Origin: Nocardia fusca NBRC 14340
GTDB lineage: Bacteria; Actinomycetota; Actinomycetes; Mycobacteriales; Mycobacteriaceae
Direction of reading: 5' to 3'
DNA: 62,146 nucleotides
Assembly (NCBI RefSeq): GCF_001618425.1
Contig: NZ_BDCU01000069.1
Span: 1-62,146 of the forward strand
Positions 1-8,558 of this stretch are shown here, one piece after another. The position numbers and the translations under genes are program-made. The number at the start of each line of letters is the position of its first letter. Position 1 is the stretch's first letter. The notes under the pieces were generated by a model, which made no database searches, was not told the origin of the DNA, and saw only the letters and a program-made list of their open reading frames with translations.

Positions 1-41
1 CGATCTGGCTGGCCGACAGGCGGGCCTGGAAGGATGTCACT

Positions 42-350
42 GTGCCCAAGCCCTATCCCCAGGAGTTCCGCGACGATGTTGTCCGGGTCGCCCGTAACCG
101 TGAGGACGGAGTGACTCTGGACCAGGTCGCGGCCGATTTCGGGGTGCATCCGGTGACGCTGTCGAAATGGATGCGTCAAGCCGATGTCGATGACGGGACG
201 AAGCCGGGTACCAGCAGCGGCGAGTCCGCTGAGCTGCGGGAATTGCGGCGCCGCAACCGCCTGCTCGAGCAGGAGAACGAAGTGTTGCGCCGTGCGGCGG
301 CGTATCTGTCGCAGGCTCATCTTCCGGGAAAAGGCTCTACCCGCTCGTGA
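42..350 (+). CDS. IS3-family transposase OrfA
   Basis: This 102-residue protein is the DNA-binding half of an IS3-type transposase. Residues 1-50 hold a helix-turn-helix (PYPQEFRDDVV, then VAADFGVHPVTLSKWMR). Residues 63-90 form a leucine-zipper-like coiled coil rich in RRNRLLEQENEVLRR, as in the family. It ends in TGA overlapping the GTG of orfB by four bases. Many IS3 elements make an OrfAB fusion by a -1 frameshift; no obvious A-rich slippery stretch is seen here, so translational coupling through GTGA is the simpler reading. The gene appears intact. Confidence 0.88.
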   Translation: MPKPYPQEFRDDVVRVARNREDGVTLDQVAADFGVHPVTLSKWMRQADVDDGTKPGTSSGESAELRELRRRNRLLEQENEVLRRAAAYLSQAHLPGKGSTRS

Positions 351-1207
351 GTGAGCTCGCCGCCGACGGGATTCCCGTCGCGGTGACGTGCCGGGTATTG
401 CAGCTTGCTCGACAACCCTATTACCGCTGGTTGAACCGTCCGGTCACCGACGCTGAACTCGTCGAGGCGTATCGGGCGAACGCGTTGTTCGACGCTCACC
501 ACGATGACCCGGAATTCGGGTATCGGTTCCTCGCCGACGAGGCCGGTGTCGCGGGTGAGTCGATGGCGGAGCGCACCGCTTGGCGGATCTGCTCGGCCAA
601 TCGCTGGTGGAGCAGGTTCGGTAAACGCCGCCGTGGGAAATCCGGCCGGCCCGGACCGCCGGTCCATGACGATCTGGTCCGTCGCGTGTTCACCGCGAAG
701 GATCGGAATCGGTTGTGGTTGGCCGATATCAGTGAACATCGAACCGGTGAAGGCAAGCTCTATATTTGCGCTATCAAGGATGTGTTCTCCAACCGGATCG
801 TGGGCTATTCGATCGACTCGAGGATGAAGTCCCGGCTCGCGGTCACCGCGTTGAACAATGCTGTCGCTCGCCGTGGTGAGGTCGCCGGCTGCATTGTCCA
901 TACCGACCGCGGGTCGCAATTTCGTTCCAGGCGTTTCGTTCACGCCTTGAACCGGTATCGGATGGTCGGGTCGATGGGTCGCGTCGGCGCCGCTGGCGAC
1001 AATGCGGCGATGGAGAGCTTCTTCAGCCTTCTGCAACGCAACGTGCTGGACCGGCAGCGGTGGGATACCCGCGAACAACTACGGATCGCGATCGTGACCT
1101 GGATCGAACGGACCTACCACCGCCAACGCCGGCAAACCCGGCTCGGTCGATTGACCCCGATCGAATACGAGACGATCATGACCCCAGCGGTCACTCAGGC
1201 CGCATAA
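347..1207 (+). CDS. IS3-family transposase OrfB (DDE integrase)
   Basis: This is the catalytic half of the IS3 transposase, 286 residues. An HTH_21-like N-terminal part (about residues 45-95) precedes an rve/integrase core. The catalytic triad is visible: Asp127 in WLADISEH, Asp187 in HTDRGSQF and Glu223 in DNAAMESFF. The Asp-Glu gap of 35 residues is the canonical DD(35)E of IS3. The C-terminus has the usual RRQTRLGRLTPIEYE block. The GTG start overlaps the orfA stop. Since all catalytic residues are present, the enzyme looks functional. Confidence 0.9.
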   Translation: MSELAADGIPVAVTCRVLQLARQPYYRWLNRPVTDAELVEAYRANALFDAHHDDPEFGYRFLADEAGVAGESMAERTAWRICSANRWWSRFGKRRRGKSGRPGPPVHDDLVRRVFTAKDRNRLWLADISEHRTGEGKLYICAIKDVFSNRIVGYSIDSRMKSRLAVTALNNAVARRGEVAGCIVHTDRGSQFRSRRFVHALNRYRMVGSMGRVGAAGDNAAMESFFSLLQRNVLDRQRWDTREQLRIAIVTWIERTYHRQRRQTRLGRLTPIEYETIMTPAVTQAA

Positions 1208-1473
1208 CAACTGGGACCTGACCGTGCAGCAGCCCCCCCCCCGGCTGTGACAGGAAGTCACTGAACGCACTCATGGCTCAGATGGTCGCACGCGGTACCG
1301 ACACAACGCAGCGGCAATACCCGAGCGGCCCCAATCGGTAGCTCGACTTCACCGGCACGAACTGCCGCATGCCTTCGTGGCTTGCCACCCAAACCACGGA
1401 AGGAAGGCCGGGGAGGGCGGCGGGAGACCCTAGATTGCAGCATTTTCGGAGGGCAACTAGTATTAGCTAATAC

Positions 1474-2247
1474 AATGCTGGCCGGGGTCAGCTTGTCCTA
1501 CTACACCCGGCTCGAACAGGGCCTGTCCCGTGGCGCGGCGGCGGAGGTGCTCGCGGCGATCGCTGGCGCCCTGCTGCTCGACGACCATGAGCGGGACCAC
1601 CTGGAACGCCTCGCCGGGGCCTCCCGCCGGGTACCGCAGGCGCGAAGGCCCCGCCCCGAGAAGCTCGCCGACGAGACGCGGGACCTGCTGCGCTCCTTCG
1701 ACGGCGTCCCGGCGCTCGTCCTCGGCCGGCGCACGGACGTGCTGGCGTGGAACCCACTCGGCCACGCCCTGCTCGCCGGTCACGTCGACCCGCTGAGCCC
1801 GGAGGACCCCGCGCGCCGGCCGAACATGAGCCGGATGCTGTTCCTGGACCCGCACTGCCGCGAGCTATACGGGGACTGGCGGCGCAAGGTGCGCGCGGTC
1901 GTGGGCAATCTGAGGATCGCCGTCGGCCGTCATCCGGAGGACCGGCTGCTCGCCGAGCTGATCGGCGAGCTGACGATGAAGAGCCCGGAATTCGTGGCGT
2001 TGTGGGGTGACCACCGGGTGACGCCGCCACCTACGAGCTGCGCCATCCTGTCATCGGCACGGTGACGGTCACCCAGCAGACCCTCGTCCTCGCGCGTTCG
2101 CCGGGGCAGTCCGTCGTGGTGTGCACGACGCCCGCCGGGTCACCGTCGGAGGCGGCCATGGCCCGGCTGCGGCAGGCGAGTGCGGTGGAGCGGTCCGGCC
2201 GGAGCGGTGGACCGGCCCTGCCCGACCGCTCCACCGTCGCCCGGTGA
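1474..2247 (+). pseudogene. MmyB-type XRE transcriptional regulator remnant
   Basis: The recognisable part starts at LAGVSLSYYTRLEQG, the end of the Cro/C1 helix-turn-helix of actinobacterial MmyB-type regulators. The first helices normally found before it are missing. The MmyB ligand-binding domain follows (DGVPALVLGRRTDVLAWNPLGHAL, then MLFLDP). After WGDHRV at about 2020 the frame changes: the expected continuation TYELRHPVIGTVTVTQQTLVL is read in another frame and runs to 2247. The gene is therefore 5'-truncated and frameshifted. A perfect 12-base palindrome (TATTAGCTAATA) sits at 1461-1472, at the truncation point. Confidence 0.8.
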
Positions 2248-2318
2248 CCACCTCGTAGCCCGCCCCAACCCACCGGCCTTGCGGCAGCTGCTCCACGACC
2301 TCCGAGCTGATCGCCCAC

Positions 2319-2850
2319 CTAGCCCGCCATGAAAGGAGGTTCGAAGGCGGCCCAGTTGTGCAACTCATAGGCCTCCCCCGTTTTGCGCACCTCGGCGGCA
2401 CCCCGGCCGGGGAAATGCGCCGGCACGACCAACGCACCGGTTTCGGCGGCCTCGCCGAGCAACCGGTAACGCGTTGCTCGCGCTTCGGCCTGGTTTCACA
2501 AAAGCAGCTGTTGGCCGTCGGCTCGGCCACCTGGACCGGGCTGTGCAGGAGGTCTCCGACGAAGAATGCCCGGTCCGTGCCGGAACTCAGCTCGAGAACC
2601 GACGATCCGGGCGTGTGCCCGGGCGCCGGCGCCAGCGTCGGGTTCCCGTCGACGGTGTAACTGTCCTCCCACAACGTCGCGAGCCCCTGCTCGAGGATCG
2701 GGCGACGCTGTCGGCGAAGACAAGGTGGCTGCCCCAGCGACGCAGACGGTCGGCGTCGGTGTGCACCGGGGGACGGCGGTGTTCGTTCTCGGGGTCGAAG
2801 TAGTCGCGGTCGACGCGGGGAATGAGGCAACGGATCGTGTCGAGATAGCG
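2319..2850 (-). pseudogene. Metallo-beta-lactamase-fold hydrolase remnant
   Basis: Minus-strand frames together spell an MBL-fold hydrolase. One segment reads YFDPENEHRRPPVHTDADRL, the next LAPAPGHTPGSSVLEL and AFFVGDLLHSPVQVAEP (the H..H..D metal motif region). The C-terminus reads AHFPGRGAAEVRKTGEAYEL and ends at a stop at 2319. These lie in at least two different frames, so the gene carries frameshifts, and the N-terminal HxHxDH region is absent. No function is expected. Confidence 0.75.
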
Positions 2851-3105
2851 GCCCAGTTGGACGCCGCCTATGCCGAGGGGCAGCTGGGTGCCGCCGAAAT
2901 CACGACGGTGTCGCGCAGGCCCAGGCCGCGAGAACACTCGGTGAGCTCAGCGAACTGGTGGCCGACCTCCAGGGTTCATCTACTTTCGGGCCACCGGCTG
3001 CGCCACCGCCCCAATCGGTATATCCGCCGGGTACCCGGGCACGTATCGCTGATCGCCGGGCCGCCGCCGAACTGTTGGACCGGGCCTACCGCCAGGGCCA
3101 GTTGA
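2815..3105 (+). pseudogene. DUF1707 (SHOCT-like) protein remnant
   Basis: In one frame the sequence reads ATDRVEIAAQLDAAYAEGQL, then after a shift near 2900 it continues VAQAQAARTLGELSELVADL. This is the usual DUF1707 pattern of actinobacterial membrane-associated proteins. A second DUF1707-like unit follows (RARIADRRAAAELLDRAYR). The gene lacks a clear start, is frameshifted, and breaks off at about 3105 where a different gene fragment begins. Confidence 0.65.
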
Positions 3106-3396
3106 CACCCCTGGTCACCCGAGACCGCGACCAGTCCAGCGGCGCACCCCAACTCCCGCTACTGCACACCGATCGAACAATGCCCCTCGGTCGCGCCCGA
3201 ATGGAACGACCCAGCCGGCGTGCCACTGTCAACCATCCTGTTCGGCGGTCGCCGCGCAACCACGATCCCGCCGGTGGCCGAATCCTACGACTGGGCACAC
3301 GGAGTGTTCACGGCATCGGCGCTGTCCTCGGAAACCATCGCGGCGGCCACCGGCGCGGTCGGCGTCGTACGCCGAGACCCGAGGTCGAACTGGGCC
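3106..3396 (+). pseudogene. Fragment of GTP-dependent phosphoenolpyruvate carboxykinase
   Basis: A single frame without a start reads AAHPNSRYCTPIEQCPS, then PEWNDPAGVPLSTILFGGRR, TTIPPVAESYDWAHGVF and AAATGAVGVVRRDP. This matches the central part of GTP-type PEPCK (AHPNSRF...CP...W.DP.GVPI..ILFGGRR...P.V....W.HGVF). Only about 95 of ~610 residues are present, joined directly to a DUF1707 remnant, so this is a displaced gene piece and not an enzyme. Confidence 0.8.
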
Positions 3397-3496
3397 GCGC
3401 GGGACAACTCGAAAATGGGTAGTGAGGGTGCGCGCCGTAACATCGGACCCCTGCCACCGATGTTCCGGTGAAGTGGGTCCGCGTGCCGCGAGGCGC

Positions 3497-4891
3497 CTAT
3501 CCGCGCGGCTGGCTCACACTCAGTGGAAATCTCGCCCGGTCCTGCGCGTCGATATCGCGCAGAGAGATCCCCCGCGTCTCGCGTGCGGCCACAATGGCGA
3601 CCAGTGAGACACCCGCCGCGACTGCCAGGTAGCCCGCGATCGGAATCCACGAATGATATTCACGCAGCAGATAGGTCGCGATGAATGGCGCCACCGACCC
3701 GGCGAAGATAGAAGTCACCTGGTAACCCAGCGACACCCCGGAATACCGAATCCGTGTCGGGAACATTTCGGACATCATCGCCGCCTGCGGCGCGTAGATC
3801 AGCGCATGAACGGCCAGTCCGAGCGTCAGCGCCACGACCACGAGCACGACGTTTCCTGTGTTCATCAGGGGGTAGGAAATGAACGCCCACAACACCATCA
3901 GCAGTGCACCGGTCAGGTAAACGGGCTTGCGTCCGATTCGATCGGTCAGGCCGCCGATCAGCGGAATCAGGATGAAATGCAGCAGATGCGGAATCAACAT
4001 CGCCAGTAAGACGTCTTCGATCTCCATTTCCACCTTGAAGGCCAGGTATGTGATCGAGAAGGTCACGACGATCTGATAGAGAATGTTCTCGGCGACACGT
4101 AGTCCCATCGCGATGGCGATCTGCCGTGGATACTGGTGAATCGCCTGCGATACACCGGACCTGTTCTCACTGCGCTGCTCTTCGGCCTTCTGCGACTCCC
4201 GGAAGATCGGCGCGTCCTCGACATGGGTGCGAATGTAGTAGCCGATGATGATGACGACCGCCGAGAGCCAGAATGCCAACCTCCATCCCCAACCGAGGAA
4301 TGCCGATTCCGGCAACACGAAGGCAAGCACGGACAGGACCATCGTCGCGACGAGGTTTCCCAAAGGAAGCCCCGCCTGTGGCCAACTCGCCCAGAATCCG
4401 CGGCGCTGGTCGGAGCTGTGCTCACTGACCAACAGAATCGCGCCACCCCATTCGCCCCCGACAGCGAATCCCTGAACCAAACGGAGAATCACCAACAGCC
4501 CTGGCGCCCAATAGCCGATATCACCGAAACCGGGGAGGCAACCCATTCCGAACGTAGAGATCCCGACCATCAAAAGGCTGACCTGCAGCAGCTTCTTGCG
4601 GCCGAATCTGTCGCCGTAGACTCCGAAAACCACACCACCGATCGGCCGGGCCAAGAAGCCGACCGCGTAGATGAGCAGTGCGCTGAGCACACCGTCGAGG
4701 GCATTGTCGGTCTTCGGAAAGAACAGGGTTCCGAAGACCAGCGCGGAAGCAGCGGAGTACAGAAGAAACTCGTACCATTCCGCGACAGTCCCCGCCATCG
4801 AGGCGGCGACTACCTTCCCCAGCCCGCGCTGGGTCGGCTGGGATGCTTCGGTCGGCTGCGAAGCCATCAAGGTTCGCTCGGGAGGATTCAT
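3497..4891 (-). CDS. MFS transporter of the MHS (metabolite:H+ symporter) type
   Basis: A 464-residue, 12-helix major facilitator protein in the inner membrane. The N-terminus has the MHS-family signature (ASMAGTVAEWYEFLLYSAAS) and the loop 2-3 motif YGDRFGRKKLLQ; a second loop reads GGLTDRIGRKPVY. This family carries organic acids such as shikimate, alpha-ketoglutarate and benzoate-type compounds with protons. The start at 4891 has AAGGA a few bases upstream; an internal Met at residue 9 is an alternative. A 22-base perfect palindrome at 4985-5006, about 95 bases upstream, is a likely LacI operator. The gene therefore probably imports the substrate of the neighbouring CoA-dependent genes. 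Confidence 0.88.
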   Translation of the reverse strand: MNPPERTLMASQPTEASQPTQRGLGKVVAASMAGTVAEWYEFLLYSAASALVFGTLFFPKTDNALDGVLSALLIYAVGFLARPIGGVVFGVYGDRFGRKKLLQVSLLMVGISTFGMGCLPGFGDIGYWAPGLLVILRLVQGFAVGGEWGGAILLVSEHSSDQRRGFWASWPQAGLPLGNLVATMVLSVLAFVLPESAFLGWGWRLAFWLSAVVIIIGYYIRTHVEDAPIFRESQKAEEQRSENRSGVSQAIHQYPRQIAIAMGLRVAENILYQIVVTFSITYLAFKVEMEIEDVLLAMLIPHLLHFILIPLIGGLTDRIGRKPVYLTGALLMVLWAFISYPLMNTGNVVLVVVALTLGLAVHALIYAPQAAMMSEMFPTRIRYSGVSLGYQVTSIFAGSVAPFIATYLLREYHSWIPIAGYLAVAAGVSLVAIVAARETRGISLRDIDAQDRARFPLSVSQPRG

Positions 4892-4984
4892 TGCATTCCT
4901 TCAAGGAGGAGCGGGGTGGGACGCCCGACCGGGGTGGTCTCGGTCACAAGGCGGATGCAGCACAGTAAAGCACCCACTACCGCA

Positions 4985-5006
4985 TTTGCACAACCGGTTG
5001 TGCAAA
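4985..5006. promoter_or_regulatory. LacI-family operator O1 (perfect 22-bp palindrome)
   Basis: TTTGCACAACC followed by its exact reverse complement, centred between 4995 and 4996. The CCGG-centred dyad is typical of LacI-family operators. The core AACCGGTTG recurs at 6361-6382 and 10019-10040, each upstream of a gene in this cluster. It lies between the MFS gene and the lacI 3' end, in the MFS promoter region. Confidence 0.8.
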
Positions 5007-5237
5007 GTTGTCCAGGTAACCGCACATGAAGATCGCTGAAGGAAAGTGAGCCGCGCGTGGTGTGTCGCGGCCCTTGCGCCGCCCGAGTCCCGCCCCCACT
5101 CGCAACTCCACAGCCACGCCGAGCCCGCCCGCTCGCACTACACCGATCGAAGCCGCGGCGCGACCCTGGCCACCCCGGACGCTTCCGCGCCGCGAACAGA
5201 TCGCCCAGCGTCCCGAATCAGGCTACCCAGCAGCGGA

Positions 5238-6254
5238 TCACGCCTTCGCCGGAGCAATAGAGGTGCCACGCACCAGCAATTCGGGGGCGGGATCATCGAT
5301 GGTGACATCGGCAAGCGCCGCACCGTCGAGATGCCCGAGGAGCATCTGCGCGGCCCTGCTGCCGACCTTCGCCAACGGCATCCGCACCGTGGTGATGGCC
5401 GGGAACACCGTCTCCGACACCCAGGTGGTGTGGATCCCGACGATGGACATCTCCTCGGGGACCCTGACCTGCGCTCGTTGCAATTGGGAGAGGGCACCTA
5501 CCGCAGCGTTCACACTCGCCACCACCAGGCCGGTCGGCCGATCGGACTGGCCGAGAACGGCATCGACCGCGGCCGCTCCGGCGGGAGCCTCCCATCCGAA
5601 CTCTCGCACCCATTCCGGCCGTAACTTCAAGCCGTGCGCGGCGAGCGTTTCCTCGAAGCCGATTCGGCGACGGACCGCGGTGTCGTGGGTGGCCGACCCG
5701 CCGATGAATCCGAGGTCACGGTGACCGAGGTCTATCAGATGCTCCGTCGCGAGACGAACTCCTTCGATATCCGGCAGGATGACCGACCCGACCCGGTCAT
5801 CGAGTCGACAGTTGACGAACACCGTGGGAATGTCCTCGGGAACAACGTCGCGAAGCTCGTCGTCATCGAAGTCTTCTCGGCGCTGAATCAGGATGCCGTC
5901 GACTCGCCCCTGCTTGAGCAGGCGCTGCACCGCCTCGCGGCCTTCCGGCGCATGGTCGACATTACCGACGAGGACATCGATCCCCGCCGGAGTGGCGACC
6001 CGCTGGATCCCGGACAACATCTCGGCGAAAACATGGTTGTTCGGGTCTGGAACGATCAACGCGATGGCGCCGGAGCGATTGAACCGCAGCGCGATCGCGC
6101 GCCGGTTCGGCACGTACCCGAGTTGCTCGGCGATCTCGAGGATGCGTTTACGGGTGTCCTCGCGAATTCGCGCGTTGACGTCGCCGTTGAGCGCCCTGGA
6201 CGCAACGGATTTTGACACCCCTGCGGCGCGTGCGACGTTATCGAGGCTCACCAT
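5238..6254 (-). CDS. LacI-family transcriptional regulator
   Basis: A 338-residue repressor. Residues 1-50 form the LacI helix-turn-helix and hinge (VSLDNVARAAGVSKSVASRA, then RILEIAEQLGYVPNRRA). The rest is a periplasmic-binding-like sensor domain (SGAIALIVPDPNNHVFAEML, then HRDLGFIGGS). I chose the Met at 6254 because it begins directly at the HTH; the frame stays open 14 codons further. The hinge residue usually Leu in minor-groove-binding members reads IALRFNRS. It sits between the MFS gene and the CoA-transferase gene, and three matching palindromes in the area are its probable operators. The effector is unknown, perhaps the transported acid or its CoA ester. Confidence 0.9.
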   Translation of the reverse strand: MVSLDNVARAAGVSKSVASRALNGDVNARIREDTRKRILEIAEQLGYVPNRRAIALRFNRSGAIALIVPDPNNHVFAEMLSGIQRVATPAGIDVLVGNVDHAPEGREAVQRLLKQGRVDGILIQRREDFDDDELRDVVPEDIPTVFVNCRLDDRVGSVILPDIEGVRLATEHLIDLGHRDLGFIGGSATHDTAVRRRIGFEETLAAHGLKLRPEWVREFGWEAPAGAAAVDAVLGQSDRPTGLVVASVNAAVGALSQLQRAQVRVPEEMSIVGIHTTWVSETVFPAITTVRMPLAKVGSRAAQMLLGHLDGAALADVTIDDPAPELLVRGTSIAPAKA

Positions 6255-6360
6255 CGGACTCAGTATAAGGAGCAGGACGCACTGGTGACACCGCACCCTT
6301 CAGCCGAACGACCGAGGCCGGCCGACTTGCGCTCGACGACGTACAAATGGCAGAAAACCT

Positions 6361-6382
6361 CATGAACAACCGGTTGCGCATC
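6361..6382. promoter_or_regulatory. LacI-family operator O2
   Basis: GAACAACCGGTTGCGCA at 6364-6380 shares the AACCGGTT core and flanking CA/TG with the perfect palindrome O1. It is identical over 17 bases to O3 at 10022-10038. It lies in the divergent interval between lacI (start 6254) and the CoA-transferase (start 6517), so it could control both. Confidence 0.75.
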
Positions 6383-6516
6383 ACATGCCGTCGTGCTTAA
6401 CTGCAGGTACCAATTGCCTCGCACCAAGACACGGTCGGGGTCACACATCGGCCCACCAGCTCGCAGCGCACAGATCGATGCGACCGGGTCATTCACACTC
6501 ACGCTCGGGAGGGTCC

Positions 6517-7698
6517 GTGCTGTCCGGAATACGCGTTGTCAGTTTCACCCACTTCCTACAGGGACCGTCGGCCACGCAAATGCTCGCAGACCTCGGTGCC
6601 GAGGTAGTCAAGATCGAATCTCCCACAGGGGCATTCGAGCGAGGCTGGTCCGGACCCGACGCCTATGTCGGCGATGCCAGTGTCTTCTTCCTGCTCGGCA
6701 ACAGGAATGTCCAGAGCCTGTCGATCGATCTGAAATCCGAGAAGGCCAAGTCGATCCTGCTGAAGCTGATCGACGACGCGGACGTGCTCGTCGAAAGCTT
6801 CCGGCCGGGCGCCCTCGAGCGACTCGGATTCGGCTACGGGGAACTGTCGGCCCGCAATCCCCGTTTGGTGTACTGCTCACTCTCGGGGTACGGCTCCGCC
6901 GGTCCGTACCGCGACCGACCAGGTCAGGATCTGCTGTTGCAGTCGCTGTCCGGACTCGCACACGCGACCGGCAGCGCCGACGCACCGCCCACCGCGGTGG
7001 GAGCTTCCGTCATCGATCAACACGGTGCCGTCCTGGGCGCGTTCGGCATCCTTGCGGCACTTCTCGGCCGCGAACGCACCGGCAAGGGAAGCAAGGTCGA
7101 AAGCAATCTGCTCAACGCCGCACTCGACCTACAGATCGAACCGATCTCCTACTACCTCAACGGTTTCCGGGGCGAGCGTAGTCCGACCGGTATCGGGTCG
7201 CGCTACTACAAGGCGCCGTACGGGATCTACCGCACCGCGGACGGGCACATCGCCGTTTCGATCACCGCCCCTGCGATCCTGGCCAAGGCGTTCGACGACG
7301 ACTGGTTCACCACGATCGCCGCGGACGATGAATACGACCGCCGTGAAGAGATCAACGAACGCATCTCCCAACACCTCACCAAACGGACGACCCAGGAGTG
7401 GGAGACGCACTTCACCGAGTACAAGGTCTGGTTCGCCCCCGTCAACGACTACGAAGCCGTCATCAACGACCCACAGGTGCTGCACAACAACAGCTTCCTC
7501 GAATTCGACTACCCCGGCAGCGGGCCGGTCAAAGTACTCGCTCACCCGATCCGTTACGACGGCCGGACACCGACCGCCCGCACACTGCCTCCCACTCTGG
7601 GAGAACACACCGAGTCCATCTTGAGCACACTCGGGCTCAACGACGGCGAGATCGACGCACTCGCACAGGAAGGAGTTGTCCGTGTCCACAACGCCTGA
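6517..7698 (+). CDS. Class III (CaiB/BaiF-type) CoA-transferase
   Basis: A 393-residue family III CoA-transferase that moves CoA from one acyl thioester to a free acid. It starts GIRVVSFTHFLQGPSATQML and ADLGAEVVKIE, the usual N-terminal Rossmann part. Asp138 in RPGQDLLLQ matches the catalytic Asp that forms the aspartyl-CoA intermediate. I chose GTG 6517 because CGGGAGGG lies 4-9 bases upstream; the frame is open to 6385, but those residues do not resemble the family. The stop overlaps the start region of the enoyl-CoA hydratase, so the two genes are co-translated. The acid activated is unknown; likely the compound imported by the MFS protein. Confidence 0.88.
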   Translation: MLSGIRVVSFTHFLQGPSATQMLADLGAEVVKIESPTGAFERGWSGPDAYVGDASVFFLLGNRNVQSLSIDLKSEKAKSILLKLIDDADVLVESFRPGALERLGFGYGELSARNPRLVYCSLSGYGSAGPYRDRPGQDLLLQSLSGLAHATGSADAPPTAVGASVIDQHGAVLGAFGILAALLGRERTGKGSKVESNLLNAALDLQIEPISYYLNGFRGERSPTGIGSRYYKAPYGIYRTADGHIAVSITAPAILAKAFDDDWFTTIAADDEYDRREEINERISQHLTKRTTQEWETHFTEYKVWFAPVNDYEAVINDPQVLHNNSFLEFDYPGSGPVKVLAHPIRYDGRTPTARTLPPTLGEHTESILSTLGLNDGEIDALAQEGVVRVHNA

Positions 7699-8482
7699 GG
7701 AAGAACTCATCTCGCTCGAAATCGGTGCTGGCGTGGCCACCATCACCCTCGACCGGCCGCGGAAGTTCAACGCCCTCAATTCGGCGATGGTCCAACAGTT
7801 TAACGAGGCCCTCGACACTGTGGCCGAGGATCCAGAAATCCGCGCCGTCGTGGTTATCGGCACCGGCAAGGCGTTCGCCGCCGGCGCCGATATCGCCCAG
7901 TACGAGAAGGCGGATGCCGCCCAGTTCGCCGCGTTCACCCGGGTATGCAACGACTTGTGCGACCGGATCGACACCTTCGACAAGCCCGTCATCGCCGCGG
8001 TGAACGGCGTGGCGCTCGGCGGCGGATTCGAGATCGTCCTTGCCTGCGACATTGTGATCGCCGCCGAATCGGCGTCCTTCGGCCTGCCGGAGGTCTCACT
8101 CGGTCTGTTGCCGGGTTGGGGTGGGACCCAACGCCTTTCGCAGTTCATCGGCCCGAACCGTGCACGCCATCTGATCATGACCGCTGGCCGCCTAAGCGCC
8201 CCCGAGGCCGAGCGGTCGGGCATCGTCTCGCAGGTGTGCGCTCTAGACGACCTGGCCGAGTCCGCGCGCGCACTGGCCACCGACATCGCAGGGCGGTCCC
8301 CGCTGGCGGTCGCCGCCATCAAAAAGGCCGTCGGCTACGCCTCGGCCGCGGTGCCAGGCAACCGAGGGCCCGGCTACGCCCTGGAGCAGAGCCTGCTGTT
8401 CGACCTATTCGCCTCCGAGGACGGTCGGGAAGGCATCGCCGCGTTCGTCCAGAAACGGCCGGCCAGGTTCACCGGCCGCTGA
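7682..8482 (+). CDS. Enoyl-CoA hydratase/isomerase (crotonase family)
   Basis: A 266-residue crotonase-fold enzyme that hydrates or isomerises an enoyl-CoA. The oxyanion-hole segment is FAAGADIAQY, and both catalytic glutamates are visible: Glu117 in ALGGGFEIVLACD and Glu137 in FGLPEVSLGLLPGWGGTQRL, spaced 20 as in rat hydratase. AGGAAGGAG lies seven bases before GTG 7682, which favours this start over TTG 7676. The start lies inside the end of the CoA-transferase gene, giving a two-gene unit. A CaiB/CaiD-like combination (transferase plus hydratase) is known in carnitine metabolism, but I cannot assign that substrate. Confidence 0.9.
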   Translation: MSTTPEEELISLEIGAGVATITLDRPRKFNALNSAMVQQFNEALDTVAEDPEIRAVVVIGTGKAFAAGADIAQYEKADAAQFAAFTRVCNDLCDRIDTFDKPVIAAVNGVALGGGFEIVLACDIVIAAESASFGLPEVSLGLLPGWGGTQRLSQFIGPNRARHLIMTAGRLSAPEAERSGIVSQVCALDDLAESARALATDIAGRSPLAVAAIKKAVGYASAAVPGNRGPGYALEQSLLFDLFASEDGREGIAAFVQKRPARFTGR

Positions 8483-8490
8483 CCCACGCC

Positions 8491-8542
8491 ACGCGAAAGG
8501 TCGGGGTGGCCTGCATATGGAGGCCACCCCGACCTTTCGCGT
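8491..8542. terminator. Bidirectional terminator, 22-bp perfect hairpin
   Basis: The arm ACGCGAAAGGTCGGGGTGGC + CT (8491-8512) pairs perfectly with 8521-8542 across an 8-base loop. It lies between the convergent hydratase (ends 8482) and FAD oxidoreductase (ends 8559), so it can stop transcription from both sides. Confidence 0.85.
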
Positions 8543-8558
8543 AACACCCATCGGCGCT

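Larger units (their letters stand above)
1..1242 (+). mobile_element. IS3-family insertion sequence (left end cut by window)
   Basis: The orfA/orfB pair with a DD(35)E transposase identifies an IS3-group element. The left terminal repeat lies outside the window or cannot be recognised in the first 41 bases. The right end is placed only roughly, just after orfB, near a ten-base poly-C tract at about 1231-1240; I could not confirm a terminal inverted repeat. The element borders a stretch of broken genes (1474-3396), so it may have contributed to rearrangement there. Confidence 0.75.

Noticed and set aside
1231..1240. Poly-C tract as an IS end or phase-variation tract
   Set aside because: It lies past the transposase stop, outside any intact gene, and I could not pair it with a left terminal repeat.
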